The notes: generated by a model from the sequence alone, not told the origin. 64,000 nucleotides of DNA from Sipunculus nudus (GCA_026874595.1 CM049313.1:43864659-43928658); one strand, 5' to 3'. Positions 12,590 to 25,200 are shown, counted from the stretch's first letter. Program-made: numbers and translations.

Positions 12590-13257
12590 TCATCTGAGCT
12601 ATAGACATCACTCTTTGTCCGCCGCCCGTCTAGCTGTCCGTCCGTCCGTCTTTCCGTCTGTCCGTTAACCAGGCACAAATCGTAACCACAGGACCTGGAA
12701 ACTTGACATCCCGGGAGGTCCATGAAAAATCTCCTTGGAAACCTGAAATTAGGTCTCTGTTACCCATATACCCATATTCTTCGAGCTATGAGGCTCCGAA
12801 GTACCCACCAAAATAATGGAAAATTTGATACAAAATGGTGGCGCCACCTGCATTTAAAAAAATACGCATTTGTACTTTATTTTTTATAACTTCAAAGATG
12901 TGGTTGTCTGTTAACAGGGCACAAATCGTAACCATTGGACCTAGAATCTTCTACCTTTACATCCATGGAGGTAAATGTATATTCTCCTTGGAATCCTGGA
13001 ATTCAAAGATGTGGTTGTCTGTTAACAAGGCACAAATCGTAACCGTTGGACTTAGAATCTTCTATCTTGACATCCATGGAGGTAAATGTATAATCTCCTT
13101 GGAATCCTGAAATTGCGTCTCTGTTTCCCATATCCTCCGAGCTAAGCTTCAGTTGAATGGGGATACCACCTACAAAATTTGGCATTCAGATGATAAAATT
13201 CCTTTTGTGAATGATTTTTTAGTAAGCTGAGCGTCATGACCCATGCGTCACTTGTTT
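12590..13257 (+). repeat. family R2 segment with internal 111-bp duplication and terminal box
   Basis: The phrase 'aggcacaaatcgtaacc' recurs at about 12669, 12916 and 13029. The block beginning 'ttcaaagatgtggttg' is tandemly duplicated at 12891 and 13002 (period 111 bp). The segment ends at 13224-13257 with the AGCTGAGCGTCATGACCCAT box. Related sequence makes up much of 61.9-63.6 kb. Confidence 0.75.
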
Positions 13258-13834
13258 TATAATACGATACACATGAAGGTGTAAGTTTTATACAAACCCC
13301 TATTTTTCGAATGTAATTTAATATAATCAACTGCATCCTTGTCTATCATTAAATTACTTCATATAATTCTTTATAGTAAAGAACAATTCATATATTTTTT
13401 ATTTTAAAATTGAGATGAAAAATACCAAAAGGGGACTACATGGTACCATTTGGAATACATCTGGGGCCATCCATAAAAGATCCACACAACATCAGTAATT
13501 GCAAGGTAATTGCCTGTTACTCATTAACCTTCACATTCCTTTTTCATTAATTGTTCTTAATGTTGCTATTATAAACCAATAAAATTTATTTCATTTTTGT
13601 TTATTGTTAAGTTGTTGGCCCAAACAACTACTAGCGGAGGGGGGTTGAACACCTGTGGCTAGCTGGGGCCAGCCAAGAGCTGGCTGGCTGCCTAGTGTGC
13701 CCCTCTTGAAGCGTGTATAATTAGCCTGAAAGTTCAATTAACAAGGGTGACATACAGGTGACTGAAGAGGGGCTTCAGTATAGCTTAGGTGTAAGTATGA
13801 CGTGGTCTCATAAAAACTTAAATAAAAGCTACAG

Positions 13835-14466
13835 TGTTTAGCCAATTTCTTTCAAATTTCAGAATTTAGAAGCTGAAATCCATATGTGTGCATGATATGA
13901 AAATTAAATCAACAGTGCTTACAAGAAAAAACGTGCCATGGCAAAATTTAAGGTACTGAATTTATATTCATGCAAAAAAAAAAAAAAAATCAAAATTCAG
14001 ATCCAATTTTGGGTGTACAATTGATCTTGAATAAATTAAGTTATATCCCTGAAAAAAAGTCTATAGCTTCAACATTTCTCATGTTAAGTGAATAAATATC
14101 TTTCCTGATTTTTTACAAAGTGCATTATGTTCGAGGCCATATCTTCAAGAAATAACACAATACTGAGCTTATTTCTGGTATTTAAATAGGATATATAAAG
14201 AGGAACATTTTTAATAGATATGATCACAAAAAGATCAGTGGTTTTGATATTAGGCAGCCTTGAAGTGTGACAATGGGTTTTTAATGGAGAATTGAGGTCG
14301 TAGTGACCCAATCTTTGGTATTGTAGGAGATTTTTTGGGACATTTAACTGTATGCCATATTTCGGATCCGTAGGTCCAACGGTTCTAAAACGTGCCAGTT
14401 TAACGGACAGACGGACAAAGGGCCATCGCTTTTGCTCAGTTGACTTTTATTAAGCTGAGCTAAAAA
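13835..14466 (+). repeat. dispersed repeat, family R1
   Basis: Plus-orientation copy of the family also present at 1-490, 44685-45330 and 45412-46096. It ends with 'acggacagacggac' and 'aagctgagctaaaa', as the 45.4 kb copy does. Confidence 0.75.
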
Positions 14467-15190
14467 CGAATCCAGAGTACAACCCAATAGTTTTAAATTT
14501 ATTATAATATAACTTTATTTTATATGGGGTAAAAATACTTATAAGTGCTCTTAAACACTTAAAAAAAATAAAACAGCTGAGAAAGAATACTAAATGCTGT
14601 AAAACAATTTGCAAAGAGTACTTGAATATTCATGTATCAATAAGGACTACATGCACTATGATATTCAACTGAAAAGATAGATATTAAAAGGTACACATCA
14701 TTTAACTTTTTTTTATGAAAAGATGTTTTCAACTGTTTTATTTTTTAATATCAAATGTAGATTTGAAATGCTGAGGTAGTTTTTTTCCATAATCTTGTGA
14801 ACGGTACTACTATAGATGGTTTAGATCAGCTGATCTAGGAGACCTTGTTAGTTCATAGGATATACTTAAGTTACACTTAATGACAGAAAATTATATTTAA
14901 AAAATGTGTTGCCATGACAACAAAGGGGTCATTCAAGACAAATGATGAATTTAAGGTTAGCAACTTTTTATGAACACGAGGTATTACCCATTGAGCGTAT
15001 GTGTACATTACTATAATAACAGAAACTGATACTTTAAAATGGAAAGAAACATAAAATCATGTCCACCAGGTTGCGGACAAGGGAATCTGTGTGCTGCACA
15101 TAAGAAAAGCCGGCTGACACTTGCATTTTTTATTAACAGATAAGGCTGAATTTCTTTTTTCTGAAATTACATCTAAGTGTCACAAGAATA
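14467..15190. other. AT-rich stretch, nothing recognised
   Basis: No supported exon, RNA or repeat beyond low-complexity AT sequence. Confidence 0.5.
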
Positions 15191-15192
15191 TA

Positions 15193-15194
<2 letters not shown>

Positions 15195-15251
<57 letters not shown>

Positions 15252-15282
15252 TATATATATATACATATATATATAAATATAG
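15195..15282. repeat. (AT)n microsatellite
   Basis: Long AT run with a few interruptions. The 96-codon minus-strand ORF spanning it (15133-15423) is an artefact of the alternating codons. Confidence 0.97.
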
Positions 15283-15536
15283 GAATATGGTGCTTTTATG
15301 CCGGAACTTAATTTTTCGAGCTAAAAATAAGTTTTGAATCAACAAATTTACCTTTAAATGATAAAAGAAAATTTTTAATCTATTTTTGCAATGAGGTTCT
15401 TTTATGAACATATGAACAAACAATACTAACTAAATACCAATATTTATAGTATATGTTCCAATTTTAGTGATAGTAATTCGCGGAAACATGGTAACAGAGC
15501 GGACATAAAAATTTACACTAAGTTACTGATGTAGTC

Positions 15537-15775
15537 ATGCATGCAGAACCCAACCATCGGCGGATACAGGAGGTGGAGAGAAACCCCCTCCTATGGTACA
15601 GAATTTTAGTGACAGTTACTAAGTGGAAACAGGTAATAGAGCGGACACATCAATATTTTCATTCAGTTACTGATATAGTCATGAAAACAGAACCCGACCA
15701 GGGGCGGATACAGGATTTTAGAATAAAGGGCGCAGGATGGGGAGGGAAATCCCCTCCCATAGTATAGAAACATTT
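15537..15775. repeat. two fragments with hAT-like terminal phrase
   Basis: 'ggcggatacaggaggtgg' (near 15557) and 'ggggcggatacagg' (near 15701) resemble the GGGGCGGATCCAGG phrase that commonly marks hAT-type nonautonomous elements in invertebrates. The two ~140-bp segments are related to each other ('tcatgcatgcagaaccc' against 'tcatgaaaacagaaccc'). Confidence 0.5.
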
Positions 15776-15779
15776 TGAA

Positions 15780-17395
15780 AATATAGGCTATAATGGCACA
15801 AACTGTGGCAATTTAAACGCATCATGATGCATGTCTTCTAGGTTACCTTTCTGTTTACTAAGTTACCGGCCTCTACCTCTGATACCTCAAAAAGGTCGGA
15901 AATTGTTAACTAAATCCATAAAACACAAAACGAATGAAATTGTAATGGTACAATATATACCATACCTGTACATCCTGTAGCATGAAGAACCGTATCTTTC
16001 CGTCTGCTAGGCTACCAAACTCGTCTACTCTGTAACACTGAAAAAGTAAAATAGCAGACGGTCACACAGTAGACATTTTTCGAAATTTGTTCCATTGGAT
16101 TCCTGGTAGGCTCATTTACCACCCACCAGTCCTTGAAACTATTTTGCGAAAATTGCACTTTTCTTAAGTAAGCTTTACAAGATAATTCCGGCTGCATGAA
16201 TCTAACAGTCACTTAAATTTGTGGACGTTGAATACAGGTACAATCTTCTTATTTTGTAAAAGCCCTTCAGGAACTTCTGCATTGAGAACAAAAATGTAGC
16301 TTTCACGTTTATTAGCAGACATAAATACTTCAGGCGCCACCTATTGACTGCCCATATGACATCTCAGGTACCCTGGCCGATTTTATGAAACTAAAAAGTC
16401 AGGGTAACGTTGTGGACATAGCCGAACCGTGAGGGACAAAGAGTAAAATCCCAGTATCTAAAATAATTTTCAGAGTACATTACCTGCAAAGGGTTGCTTT
16501 CACATGGAACACTGTATTCTATCCAGGAAAGGGCAAAAAAATATTAGAAAACCAATGTTTATTTTTTTCAATTTAGGAACCCCTGCAAATAATCTCGCGG
16601 TTGTCGGGACAGTAACTTAGTGGACATTTTAGAGGCATGTTTCACATATCTTTTCTGTAAAATCAAATAAAGTCAATCAAATCTGAGAATTTCTTGGTGC
16701 TTGACAAAACGTCATCCATATCATACACTTTTTCTCAAGCAGAGAGAATAAAAGTATGTCTGAATTCATATAATAAGTTCGGGACGCAATTAATTGAAAA
16801 TGTTCATCATTTGTCTGAAATGACCCACCTGTCATGAATATAAGTGGAATTTCTAGCTCTAAGAGCTGATATTTTGGACCTACAAAGATGAACCAATGGC
16901 TGTCATCTGTCATTCTCAAAATACAAGCAAATATGTGTTAATATTGACAAGTTATAGGTGACGCTACAAGTCTTCTGCAGTAGTAAAAGTTTGTTGAGGT
17001 CAATAGATATACCACGGAAACAATTCGCCCAGTCCCTTTCGAAAAACTTCGCTTTAGCATGTATTATTAATGGAATAGGTCTGAACTTCTCAGGTGATGA
17101 AATTTAATTTTGTCCATTAATTAAATAAATTAACTCAACTTTCAGTTTTTAAAACACAAGGACCTGTGAGCATTTTAAATTTTATGATCATGGATGTTTG
17201 GATATGAATCGTACCCTGCTGATGATTGGTCCCAATTAAACCTGAAAAAATTACAAGTAAAATATGTAAAATGCGTAACAAATGGCCCATGGTCATGATG
17301 CTTAGCTAATAAGCATGATTTATCACTTTATTAGTCGAATATTCACAAGTTTTCGTCTTATTTTTAAGAACTCCTTTCACCCATGATATTCAGAC
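15780..17395. other. stretch without recognised gene
   Basis: Several 60-80 codon ORFs exist, but none has splice context, a domain or a repeat-independent signal. One 'caggcgccacc' word lies near 16330. Confidence 0.45.
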
Positions 17396-18028
17396 TTTGC
17401 GTAAGTAATGTTGGAAGTGATATGATTTATAAATTTACTTATTTAGAAGAGTTTATGAAGTTCTGTGAACTCGTTACCAAATTCATTGCTCTTAAAGACT
17501 TTGAAATGAAAACCCGCGTGAAAATGGTGAAAAATTTTCCCGTACCTTTTGTGAAATTCTTTTTTACACTACGGGTTATCCAGTGGTTGAACTCGCAGCG
17601 CCATATATCGATTAAGAATGAAACTAAACGGGTCTTCAAGTGAAAAAAAATATTGAACAGGTCATGTATAATTATTAACCCAACAGTCAAATAAGTCGGA
17701 CTATGAATCAAATGTGCATGGACATTATGAAAACCCAACTACGTCGTATTGAACGGGTCAGCTCTATATGTAATGGCCATATCTACAAGTTTTGTTTGCT
17801 ATATTACAGGAAATTAACATATATAGGTCTTAAGTATAACAATCACAAGTTTTTATGGGGGTTTCGAGGTAAAACGTACACACTTGAGTCGCAACAAGTG
17901 GAGGTCTTCACAGGGGAGTAAAACAATAAATTCATAAAGACATTAGCAGTAATTTTTAAGTCGTGGACTTCCGACATTGCTTAAAAAAATTAGATTTAAC
18001 TACTCCATGAATGTTATTTACTGAGAAA

Positions 18029-18925
18029 AGACAGGTGGTTTTACTAAACAGGTAGTCTCTCTGACAGGTGGTTTTACAAACAGGTAGTCTCTCAGATAGG
18101 AGGTTTTAATAAACAGGTTGTCTCTCTGACTGGAGGTTTTAATAAACAGGTACTCTCTCTGACAGGTGGTTTTAATACACAGGTAATCTCTCAGACAGGT
18201 GGTTTTACTAAACAGGTAGTCCCTCTGACAGGAGGTTTTAATAAACAGGTAGTCCCTCTGACAGGAGGTTTTAATAAACAGGTAGTATCTCTGACAGGTG
18301 GTTTTACTAAACAGGTAGTCTCTCTGACAGGAGGTTTTACTAAACAGGTAGTCTCTCAGACAGGTGATTTTACTAAACAGGTAGTCTCTCTGACAGGAGG
18401 TTTTAATAAACAGGTAGTATCTCTGACAGGTGGTTTTACTAAACAGGTAGTCTCTCTGACAGGAGGTTTTAATAAATAGGTAGTATCTCTGACAGGTGGT
18501 TTTACTAAACAGGTAGTCTCTCTGACAGGAGGTTTTAATAAACAGGTAGTCACTCAGACAGGTGATTTTACTAAACAGGTAGTCTCTCTGACAGGAGGTT
18601 TTAATAAACAGGTAGTCTCTCAGACAGGTGGTTTTACTAAACAGGTAGTCTCTCTGTCAGGAGGTTTAATAAACAGGAAGCCTCTCTGACAGGAGGTTTT
18701 AATAAACAGGTAGTATTTTCGACAGGTAGTTTTACTAAACAGGTAGTCTCTCTGACAGGAGGTTTCAATAAACAGGTAGTCTCTCAGACAGGTGGTTTTA
18801 CTAAACAGGTAGTCTCTCTGACAGAAGGTTTTAATAAACAGGTAGTCTCTCTGACAAGAGGTTTTAATAAACAGGTAGTCTCTCTGACAGGAGGTTTTAA
18901 TAAACAGGTAGGCTCTATGACGGGT
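18029..18925 (+). repeat. 33-bp minisatellite, ~27 copies, only in copy A
   Basis: Unit core 'aataaacaggtagtctctct' recurs every 33 bp (for example 'ggtagtc' at 18841, 18874 and 18907). Units of type 'tttaataaac..ctgacaggagg' and type 'tttactaaac..cagacaggtgg' often alternate, giving a 66-bp higher-order rhythm. Because 33 is a multiple of 3, minus-strand reading gives 11-residue repeats (PPVRETTCLVK and similar). Copy B has at most one unit-like stretch (about 47069-47085). Confidence 0.97.
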
Positions 18926-19019
18926 TCCACTGTAGCTTTTATCTATTGCCGCTAAATCGTTCTTGAACAAACTGTTTCTTGATTTTTCATCACATGAACA
19001 TATCCTCCAAACAGTTACA

Positions 19020-19450
19020 GTTACACTAACATTTGCATTAATGTGTAATACCTTACGCTAAATCAGATCTGCAAACAAATTTCCCAGGAAACATTTCCGA
19101 TAGACGGACTTATTGTCTCAAATTAATCTGTTTTATGCGTTGGTAAACCTGTGTGTGTGAGTTAACACAGTTTAAGTGCGTCTGATTACCATAAAAAGAC
19201 TGCGTGATCAGAGGTCTGACCTTACCCATGCACGACAGCTCCTTAACAAGGAAATGAAACAATGAGAGAAGAAGAAACACCGGATGAAGTCCTGAAAAAT
19301 CTTCATCTTTGGCGTTGCGTGGTACCTCTACTAGGAGTATGGCCTACGCGCCATGTATACCTTTGCGCCACCGATCGCGCCCGGAGCAGGCTTACTTCCG
19401 CCCATATGTAAGCGGTTTTAAATAAAAAATTTGGCAGATACTATTGTATG
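19020..19450 (+). repeat. dispersed repeat, family R3, copy in block A
   Basis: Contains 'taaacctgtgtgtgtgag', 'aaaaagactgcgtg', 'atgagagaagaagaaac' and 'ccgatcgcgcccgg'. The same order occurs at 47090-47475 and 4620-4920, and inverted at about 8990-9200. 'ctttgcgccaccgatcgcgc' is a GC-rich island within AT-rich DNA. No ORF persists across copies. Confidence 0.7.
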
Positions 19451-19609
19451 TTAAGGGGAAAATATTTCATGTATACGAAACAGGTAACCTTGGATTAAAT
19501 TCGACATCTGCAACAGAGTATGATACATATTTTTCTCTAAATATTCGAAAATAAAATATTTTAAATTCATTTATTCAGATAGGTTTTTATAGTCGTTATT
19601 AGGCCTAAA

Positions 19610-20785
19610 GGGACGTTCACACCTATCCGTTTTTTCCTTCCGCACCGCATCCGCTTTCGTCATCCGTCGTTCCTCAAATTCGAGTCAGTTAAAAATACAT
19701 AGGGCATTCACACCTATCCGCTTCCGCACCCGCAGCCGTCTCACTGTCCGCAGAAAAATCGGTCTGGGACCGATTCACGACGGAAGGGGACGACGGGTGT
19801 GCACGGGAATCCCTACCATGACGTCATATAATCTGGGATTTTCTGGAATGTCCTTAATCGTGTCTTCCCCTTGATAAAAATACCAAAAGCGGTTGATTTT
19901 CATTATGAAGGAATTGGTTGGAAAATGGTTGGAATTTGCGCGTCAGCATTCAATACTTTACAATCCCGTTCATGAAAGCTTTGATTATTAATTGATATAA
20001 TTAAAGCAATCTGAAAAGAAGAATCATACAAGTCATCAAAGGGGCGGGGGCGGGGTAATTTGGAAAAAAGTCAATGCTTTTAAAATAAATATACTTGTAA
20101 GCCCAAGAAAAAAATATAGCCTATTATATATATATAATATATAAATATGTATATATATTATTTAAACATAATTTAATAACAATAATTAACTTGTATGGAG
20201 AATAATTTATGCATCATTGTTGAAACGGGGTTTACAGGTCATATAGAGACACGGAGGTGAAATTGGTCCCATTTTACATCACATGCATGCAGTTCTAAAC
20301 CTCAGTAACATGAATTTGGTCAAATTCAAGGTTAAGAGAGTACGCGCTTATAGATAATTTGTTTTCAGATCTTGAATCTAAAACAAAAAAAAATCCTCAT
20401 TGGATAAAGAAACACATCTTTTAACAGTAATAATTTTTTAAAGATTATCATTACTCAGAAGCGGATCCAGGGACTCCCCCCCCCCCCCCCCCCTATTTCA
20501 GCCGCAACCCTTTTTTAAAGGTTTCAGATGATTTTTTTTTTGCGGCCGGGACCCGCCACACACACACACGTACACCCTCACACACACACACACATTTTCG
20601 GGACATATATAAACCTACGTGAAAGATAATAATGTATTAAATATGAAACAAGGATGATGTGTGCGGGTGCGGACGGCAAAATACGCGGATAGACTTGTGT
20701 GAACAGAGACGACAGATGCATGCGGACGAGGGATGACGGAATCGGGTGCGGAAGGAAAAAAAAAACGGATAGGTGTGAACGCGGC
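19610..20785. mobile_element. ~1.18-kb nonautonomous TIR element (TAA-type target)
   Basis: The left end GGGACGTTCACACCTATCCG and the right end, the reverse complement of CGTTCACACCTATCCG, form terminal inverted repeats that extend into 'ccttccgcaccgcatccg' and its inverse. Subterminal copies lie at about 19707 ('gcattcacacctatccgc') and 20660-20695. The paralogous block B site at 49201-49215 reads 'aggcctaattcc' uninterrupted, which gives the empty site. Copy A has 'cctaa' before and 'tataattcc' after the element. No transposase ORF is present. The TIR style and TAA target suggest a PIF/Harbinger-like MITE; that assignment is inference. Confidence 0.85.
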
Positions 20786-21600
20786 TTATAATTCCCCAGC
20801 GGGCAATGGACGTTGATTCAACGTTAATTCAACGTTGTCAACGTGATTTTTTTCATGATATAGCCTACCTATTTAAAATACCATGTATATTAAAAAAGCG
20901 GGGAAAATAAATACCTGTCGTCTGAACAACAAATTGTCTTGAAAAGCTCTTAAAATTTCTTTTGTGCAGCATCATAACTATGAATTATAGAGCCATTTTT
21001 TTCTTTTATTTTTTTATCACCACCCCCTAAAAAAAGGTATTTTGACTATTATTCTGAAGGAATATGAAGCCAAGTACACTAGCTGTTCGGTAATAATATT
21101 TTGCAAATACACCATTTAGCCTTGTAGCAAGAAGCTAGGCAATAAAGGCCATATATTTCTTATAAAAATATAATCATAAAAAGAATAGCATCTGCGTTTT
21201 TTTAATTTATGAACTTTATTCCTATCTTTTATTTTTTTATTATTTTTAAAGCTACTGATTTATATTTTATCACACATCATGATACATTAAATGGAACAAT
21301 TTTTTTTTAATTTAAATTTGAAAATCTAAAATTTTACTTGGTACACTTGGTGTCGAAAATTAGTTAATTTTTTTACACTTGCCGGGACAAATTTAAAAGA
21401 AATGAAAGTGACAAGTGTACAGCTGGCAATATTCTATATATTTAAAAATATTTTTCATACAAAAACTAAAGTTTATTCATATCAAAATATTTTTTTTATT
21501 TCACTGAGAAAACCTAGAAATTCAAAGTAGGTCTATATACATAAGCCTGTATAGGCTGTACATAGCGGTTAAAAAAAGTCAGAATGCGATATATTCCTTC
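20786..21600 (+). other. paralogous upstream flank, no gene seen
   Basis: Colinear with about 49210-49980 in copy B: 'gttgattcaacgttaattc', 'aaaaaagcggggaaaa' and 'gtgtacagctggca' occur in both. It is AT-rich with T-runs and has no exon signal. Confidence 0.6.
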
Positions 21601-21606
21601 AATGTG

Positions 21607-21738
21607 AAGGGGCGGATGAAGGGATTTGGAAACGGGAGGGCCCTACCCAGGAAGAACCTTAAAGAAAAAGGTCCTCAGGTCCGGGGAGGAGGGGGTCCAG
21701 GTAAAAAAAACCGTGGGTTTGAAAGGTTGGTGCGGCGC

Positions 21739-21769
<31 letters not shown>

Positions 21770-21928
21770 GGGGGGGGGAGGGCACTGCTTTTGAGCCGCA
21801 TCAACTGTTTAGGGTTTTCCCTGGCTTGGACCCTTCCCTTTCTAGGCCGGAAGACTTTTTTCAGCGTTTCTCTGTAGTCTTCCCAGGTTGGACCCTTACC
21901 TAAAAAAAATACTGGATCCGCTCCTGAT
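21607..21928. mobile_element. ~320-bp hAT-like MITE remnant with G and A homopolymers
   Basis: Starts 'aggggcggatgaaggg' and ends 'ctggatccgctcctga', an imperfect inverted pair of the GGGGCGGATCCAG type. Inside is an A21/G20 homopolymer junction at about 21740-21779. The three ORFs across it (including a minus-strand one full of Phe) are caused by the homopolymers. Copy B has a related, internally duplicated version at 49970-50575. Confidence 0.6.
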
Positions 21929-22183
21929 ATCCGTGTATGTGTGTACAAGTTTAATTGTGTACATACACGACACATGCACAAAATTAACTTGGACACCAAA
22001 GAAACTTTGTATCATTTTCTGGTCAGGCCTTGAAAATGAATATCTTTGTGATACTTTAAATATGAAAAATCATGAGTCTAATAGACGTGCGACTTGCGTA
22101 TATGACAGCTTAATGCGTTTGACGTTCCGTTATTTTATGTAAAGTTTATAAATTTTAACTGGTGACAAGACAACATGAACTAA

Positions 22184-22191
22184 GCATGCGC
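22184..22191 (+). promoter_or_regulatory. NRF1-like half site GCATGCGC (gene A)
   Basis: GCATGCGC lies 78 bp upstream of the gene A start codon and is retained in copy B at 50729-50736. It matches the core of the known NRF1 site. The word is short, so chance is a real possibility. Confidence 0.35.
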
Positions 22192-22203
22192 TGTCATGTT
22201 TGT

Positions 22204-22217
22204 GTTGCGATGGCAAC
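22204..22217 (+). promoter_or_regulatory. RFX X-box upstream of gene A
   Basis: GTTGCGATGGCAAC fits 13 of 14 positions of the ciliary X-box consensus GTHNYYATRRNAAC; only the second Y is G. It is an inverted repeat of GTTGC/GCAAC. It ends 51 bp before the ATG at 22269, the usual distance for RFX-controlled ciliary genes. The identical 14-mer precedes gene B at 50749-50762. Confidence 0.75.
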
Positions 22218-22268
22218 GTATTGTCTCTTAAAGAACGTCATTCCAAGTTGATCCTTTGAAAGACCAAC

Positions 22269-25200
22269 ATGGGCTGTATGTATTCCAGCAATAAGAAGGT
22301 AAATCATTACAATATTATAGTTATTTTCACATTTGATATTTCTTTCTAGCCTTTAGTTTGTACTCCAGATAAGACTAATACAAAGTTATGAGTTTTTTTT
22401 CTATGGTTTTATGTTTATTTAAACTTGTAATTGGTATAACAAGTCAACTTCAATGGAGAGCCTCTTGATGTTTTGAAGTTATTATAGAATTAATAATTAT
22501 AATCACAAATTGTTTCTGTTAGAAAACTATTTTGGAATAAGGATTAGTAATAATGTCAATAACCAACAATAATATAAATATTATCAACAGTAGTTATCAT
22601 CATTATTTTTAAACAGATCGTCAACTATTTCCTTAACATTTCAGAATCGGAGTGTACGTTACACAATGCACAACAAGCGACACCGGTCCAGGGGGCGCTC
22701 CTGGCTGCGAAAGGTGAACATCTTTTCCAAAGTAAGCACTGCTGTTCCTAGATAGTATTTTTCTATGCTTCATGTCTTTGACTACATAAATGATTAATTA
22801 TTAAGAGCTCTGCAAGGATTTAAATGGTTTAAAATTGGAACTAATTGGTACAGAAAAGGAGGGGAAGGGGGAGGGGATGTGATGATCAATTAAATCAAAG
22901 CCATTTTTAATTTTATGTATGCTTTGTTCACAGTGCCTTAAATCTAAAGTCAGGGAAAATGTCCATGAGTTTGGCACAAACCACATTAATCCACCTGAAG
23001 ACACAATTAAGGCTCCAGTGTGCAGGTATGTGTTGGAATTAATAAACTATACATGTTAAATAATTCTAAGGTTAAGCTTCTTATGTTGTCCATGCCAATT
23101 AATGAAAAAGATAATCTCACTGAGCATTTAAAAATAATATTACGTCATAAATTGTATTCCCTATTTTTTATGATTGAGTTAAACCATTTGAAGGCACTAA
23201 ATCTTTACCTGTTTTGTTCTTAACTGTTATTTTACACAATTATAGTTCATAGTTATTTTTTTACGTGTTTCATGTTGTGTTTATCCTAATAAAAGGAAAA
23301 TATATTTATGTGCCTTTTCTGTAATCAAAACTATATACATCCTAGATGATAATAAAATACATTTGAGGATTATGTACTTGATTATATCATGTAGAATATA
23401 TTTTTCTATATCTTAAATGTATTATGTTGACAATTCTTTTTTATATGTACCATTTCTCCTTACTGCCAGTGTATTTCTTTTTATCTCTAATATTTTTATT
23501 AAAAAATGTTGATGAGAAAAAAATTTAAAACTTTGAAGTTTTAACCATCTGCCTTTGAGTCAGCATTTGCTTTTTATCTTGGGTCATTTTAAAGTCTGCC
23601 AATGTTTAGATGCACAGAGAAAGAACTCATTTTGAACATGTAGATGTTTCAATAGATTTTGAAATGATAGCCCTGGAATACAAACACAACTCTGCCATGA
23701 AATTAACAAGATTTAGGAACATGAACCGGTGTGACGTCATTTAACAGGCAGCTCTGTCACTGGCTGGAAATTTTGTATGAAATTATGGTCAGAATTGGCA
23801 TAAATTGCAACTTATTACTGGGCTCTAAACAAAAAACAGTTTAATTAATCAACCAATTAAACAATTATTTTTTTCAGATTACTCAGTGAGGAGGAGCTGG
23901 CCATTGAGTTGTCACAGAACGCCTCTGCGGTCAATGATTCCTCTGGTATGAACATTCCATTCATTGAGACAACAGGTAACTTTAAATACATGTATTCATC
24001 TCTCCAGGGCTGGATCCATTCTTTGAGGGGGGGGGGGGGGGAGGGGACTGGGGAATGATTCATAAAAAGCCAAACCAAACATGCTGTGAAAATAAAACTT
24101 TTACGAGTTAACAAAATACACTAAAAATTTGCAGTATAACTGAGATACATATATTTCACTATATTTAAAGTTTTTTTTTTTACAAAAAAGCAATGAATAT
24201 TTTCAGATTTTTAAGAGTTGAAACTGACATAACATCCTTCCTCCTAGATCCAGCCCAGCTCTCCCTCACTCTCTCTTTCTCTGTTGTTTTAGCCCAAAAT
24301 TAATCCCTAGATATTATACACCTACAGGTACAACAACAACTATATTAATAATTGCCTAACCATATATTTCTGTGTGGTTGATATTACGATAGTTTTACTT
24401 GTATGTGTGCCACTTGACCATTTGAAGGGAAGCTAAAATTAACTGTGTTCCAGATATGCTGTCCTGAAAGACTTGTTTTCTTTTGTATGCTTTTAATTAT
24501 TAAGTTTTCCCACTGTATAATCTCCTTGTTTTTTTACCTTTTGGTAACCATCTGAATGGTTAACAGAAATATTAACAAATGTCACTTGGAACTTGTGCAG
24601 TGCCCTGTTCTCCAGAAAATAAGTCACAAATTTAGGATTGGCTTCTGTGGTCTAGGTGTGGAGCATCTACATGGTTCAAAGACGGGAAATTGTGACTGCT
24701 AGAATCTAAGCCAAGGAGTGCTTAGGCCCATCTCAGAGTGAGCGCTTTGCAGGCTTAATGAGAAGGCTGTAACCCTGCAGCCATGGTTCATTCAAAACGA
24801 GTGCGCCTTTCAAGGGGTGGAATAATGACACACTAGGAAGCCACAGCTTGGGAGCTTGGATCATGCTAGGATATTCATGTGCTGTCTCCCTTATATATAT
24901 AAAGTACCTATCACACCATTTCATTGTCTTTGTAGTTGTTAAGAGAACTCAAAGTCTCCCATCATTGTGCTTTGATTTTAAGGTATGTGCATTTTTACAA
25001 AAAAAATATGTCTTTGATTAAGAGGAAGAGTGTGGCTTAAAATTCACACCAATTTTGATTAACATGACAGTATATAGAATCTGTAATAATAAATTGCTTC
25101 TGTGAAGAATTTCTGTTAGTTCTGGCAACTTCATTTTCTTGAAGAGATCACGCTGTTGGTTAAAGCCCAGACTCTAACATCAGTACCTGATGGTGGTGTA

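Noticed and set aside
15133-15423. 96-codon minus-strand ORF rich in Tyr/Ile
   Set aside because: Created by the AT microsatellite.
17439-17738. 99-codon minus-strand ORF at the start of block A
   Set aside because: The block B counterpart (46447-46674) has a different frame and length, so coding is not conserved.
18029-18925. CRISPR-like array of 33-bp repeats
   Set aside because: Units are contiguous with no unique spacers, and the DNA is eukaryotic.
18356-18970. Minus-strand ORFs encoding 11-residue repeats
   Set aside because: Explained by a 33-bp minisatellite whose period is a multiple of three; the array is absent from the paralogous block.
21643-21999. 118-codon minus-strand ORF with a Phe/Pro run
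   Set aside because: Produced by the A/G homopolymers inside a MITE-like element.
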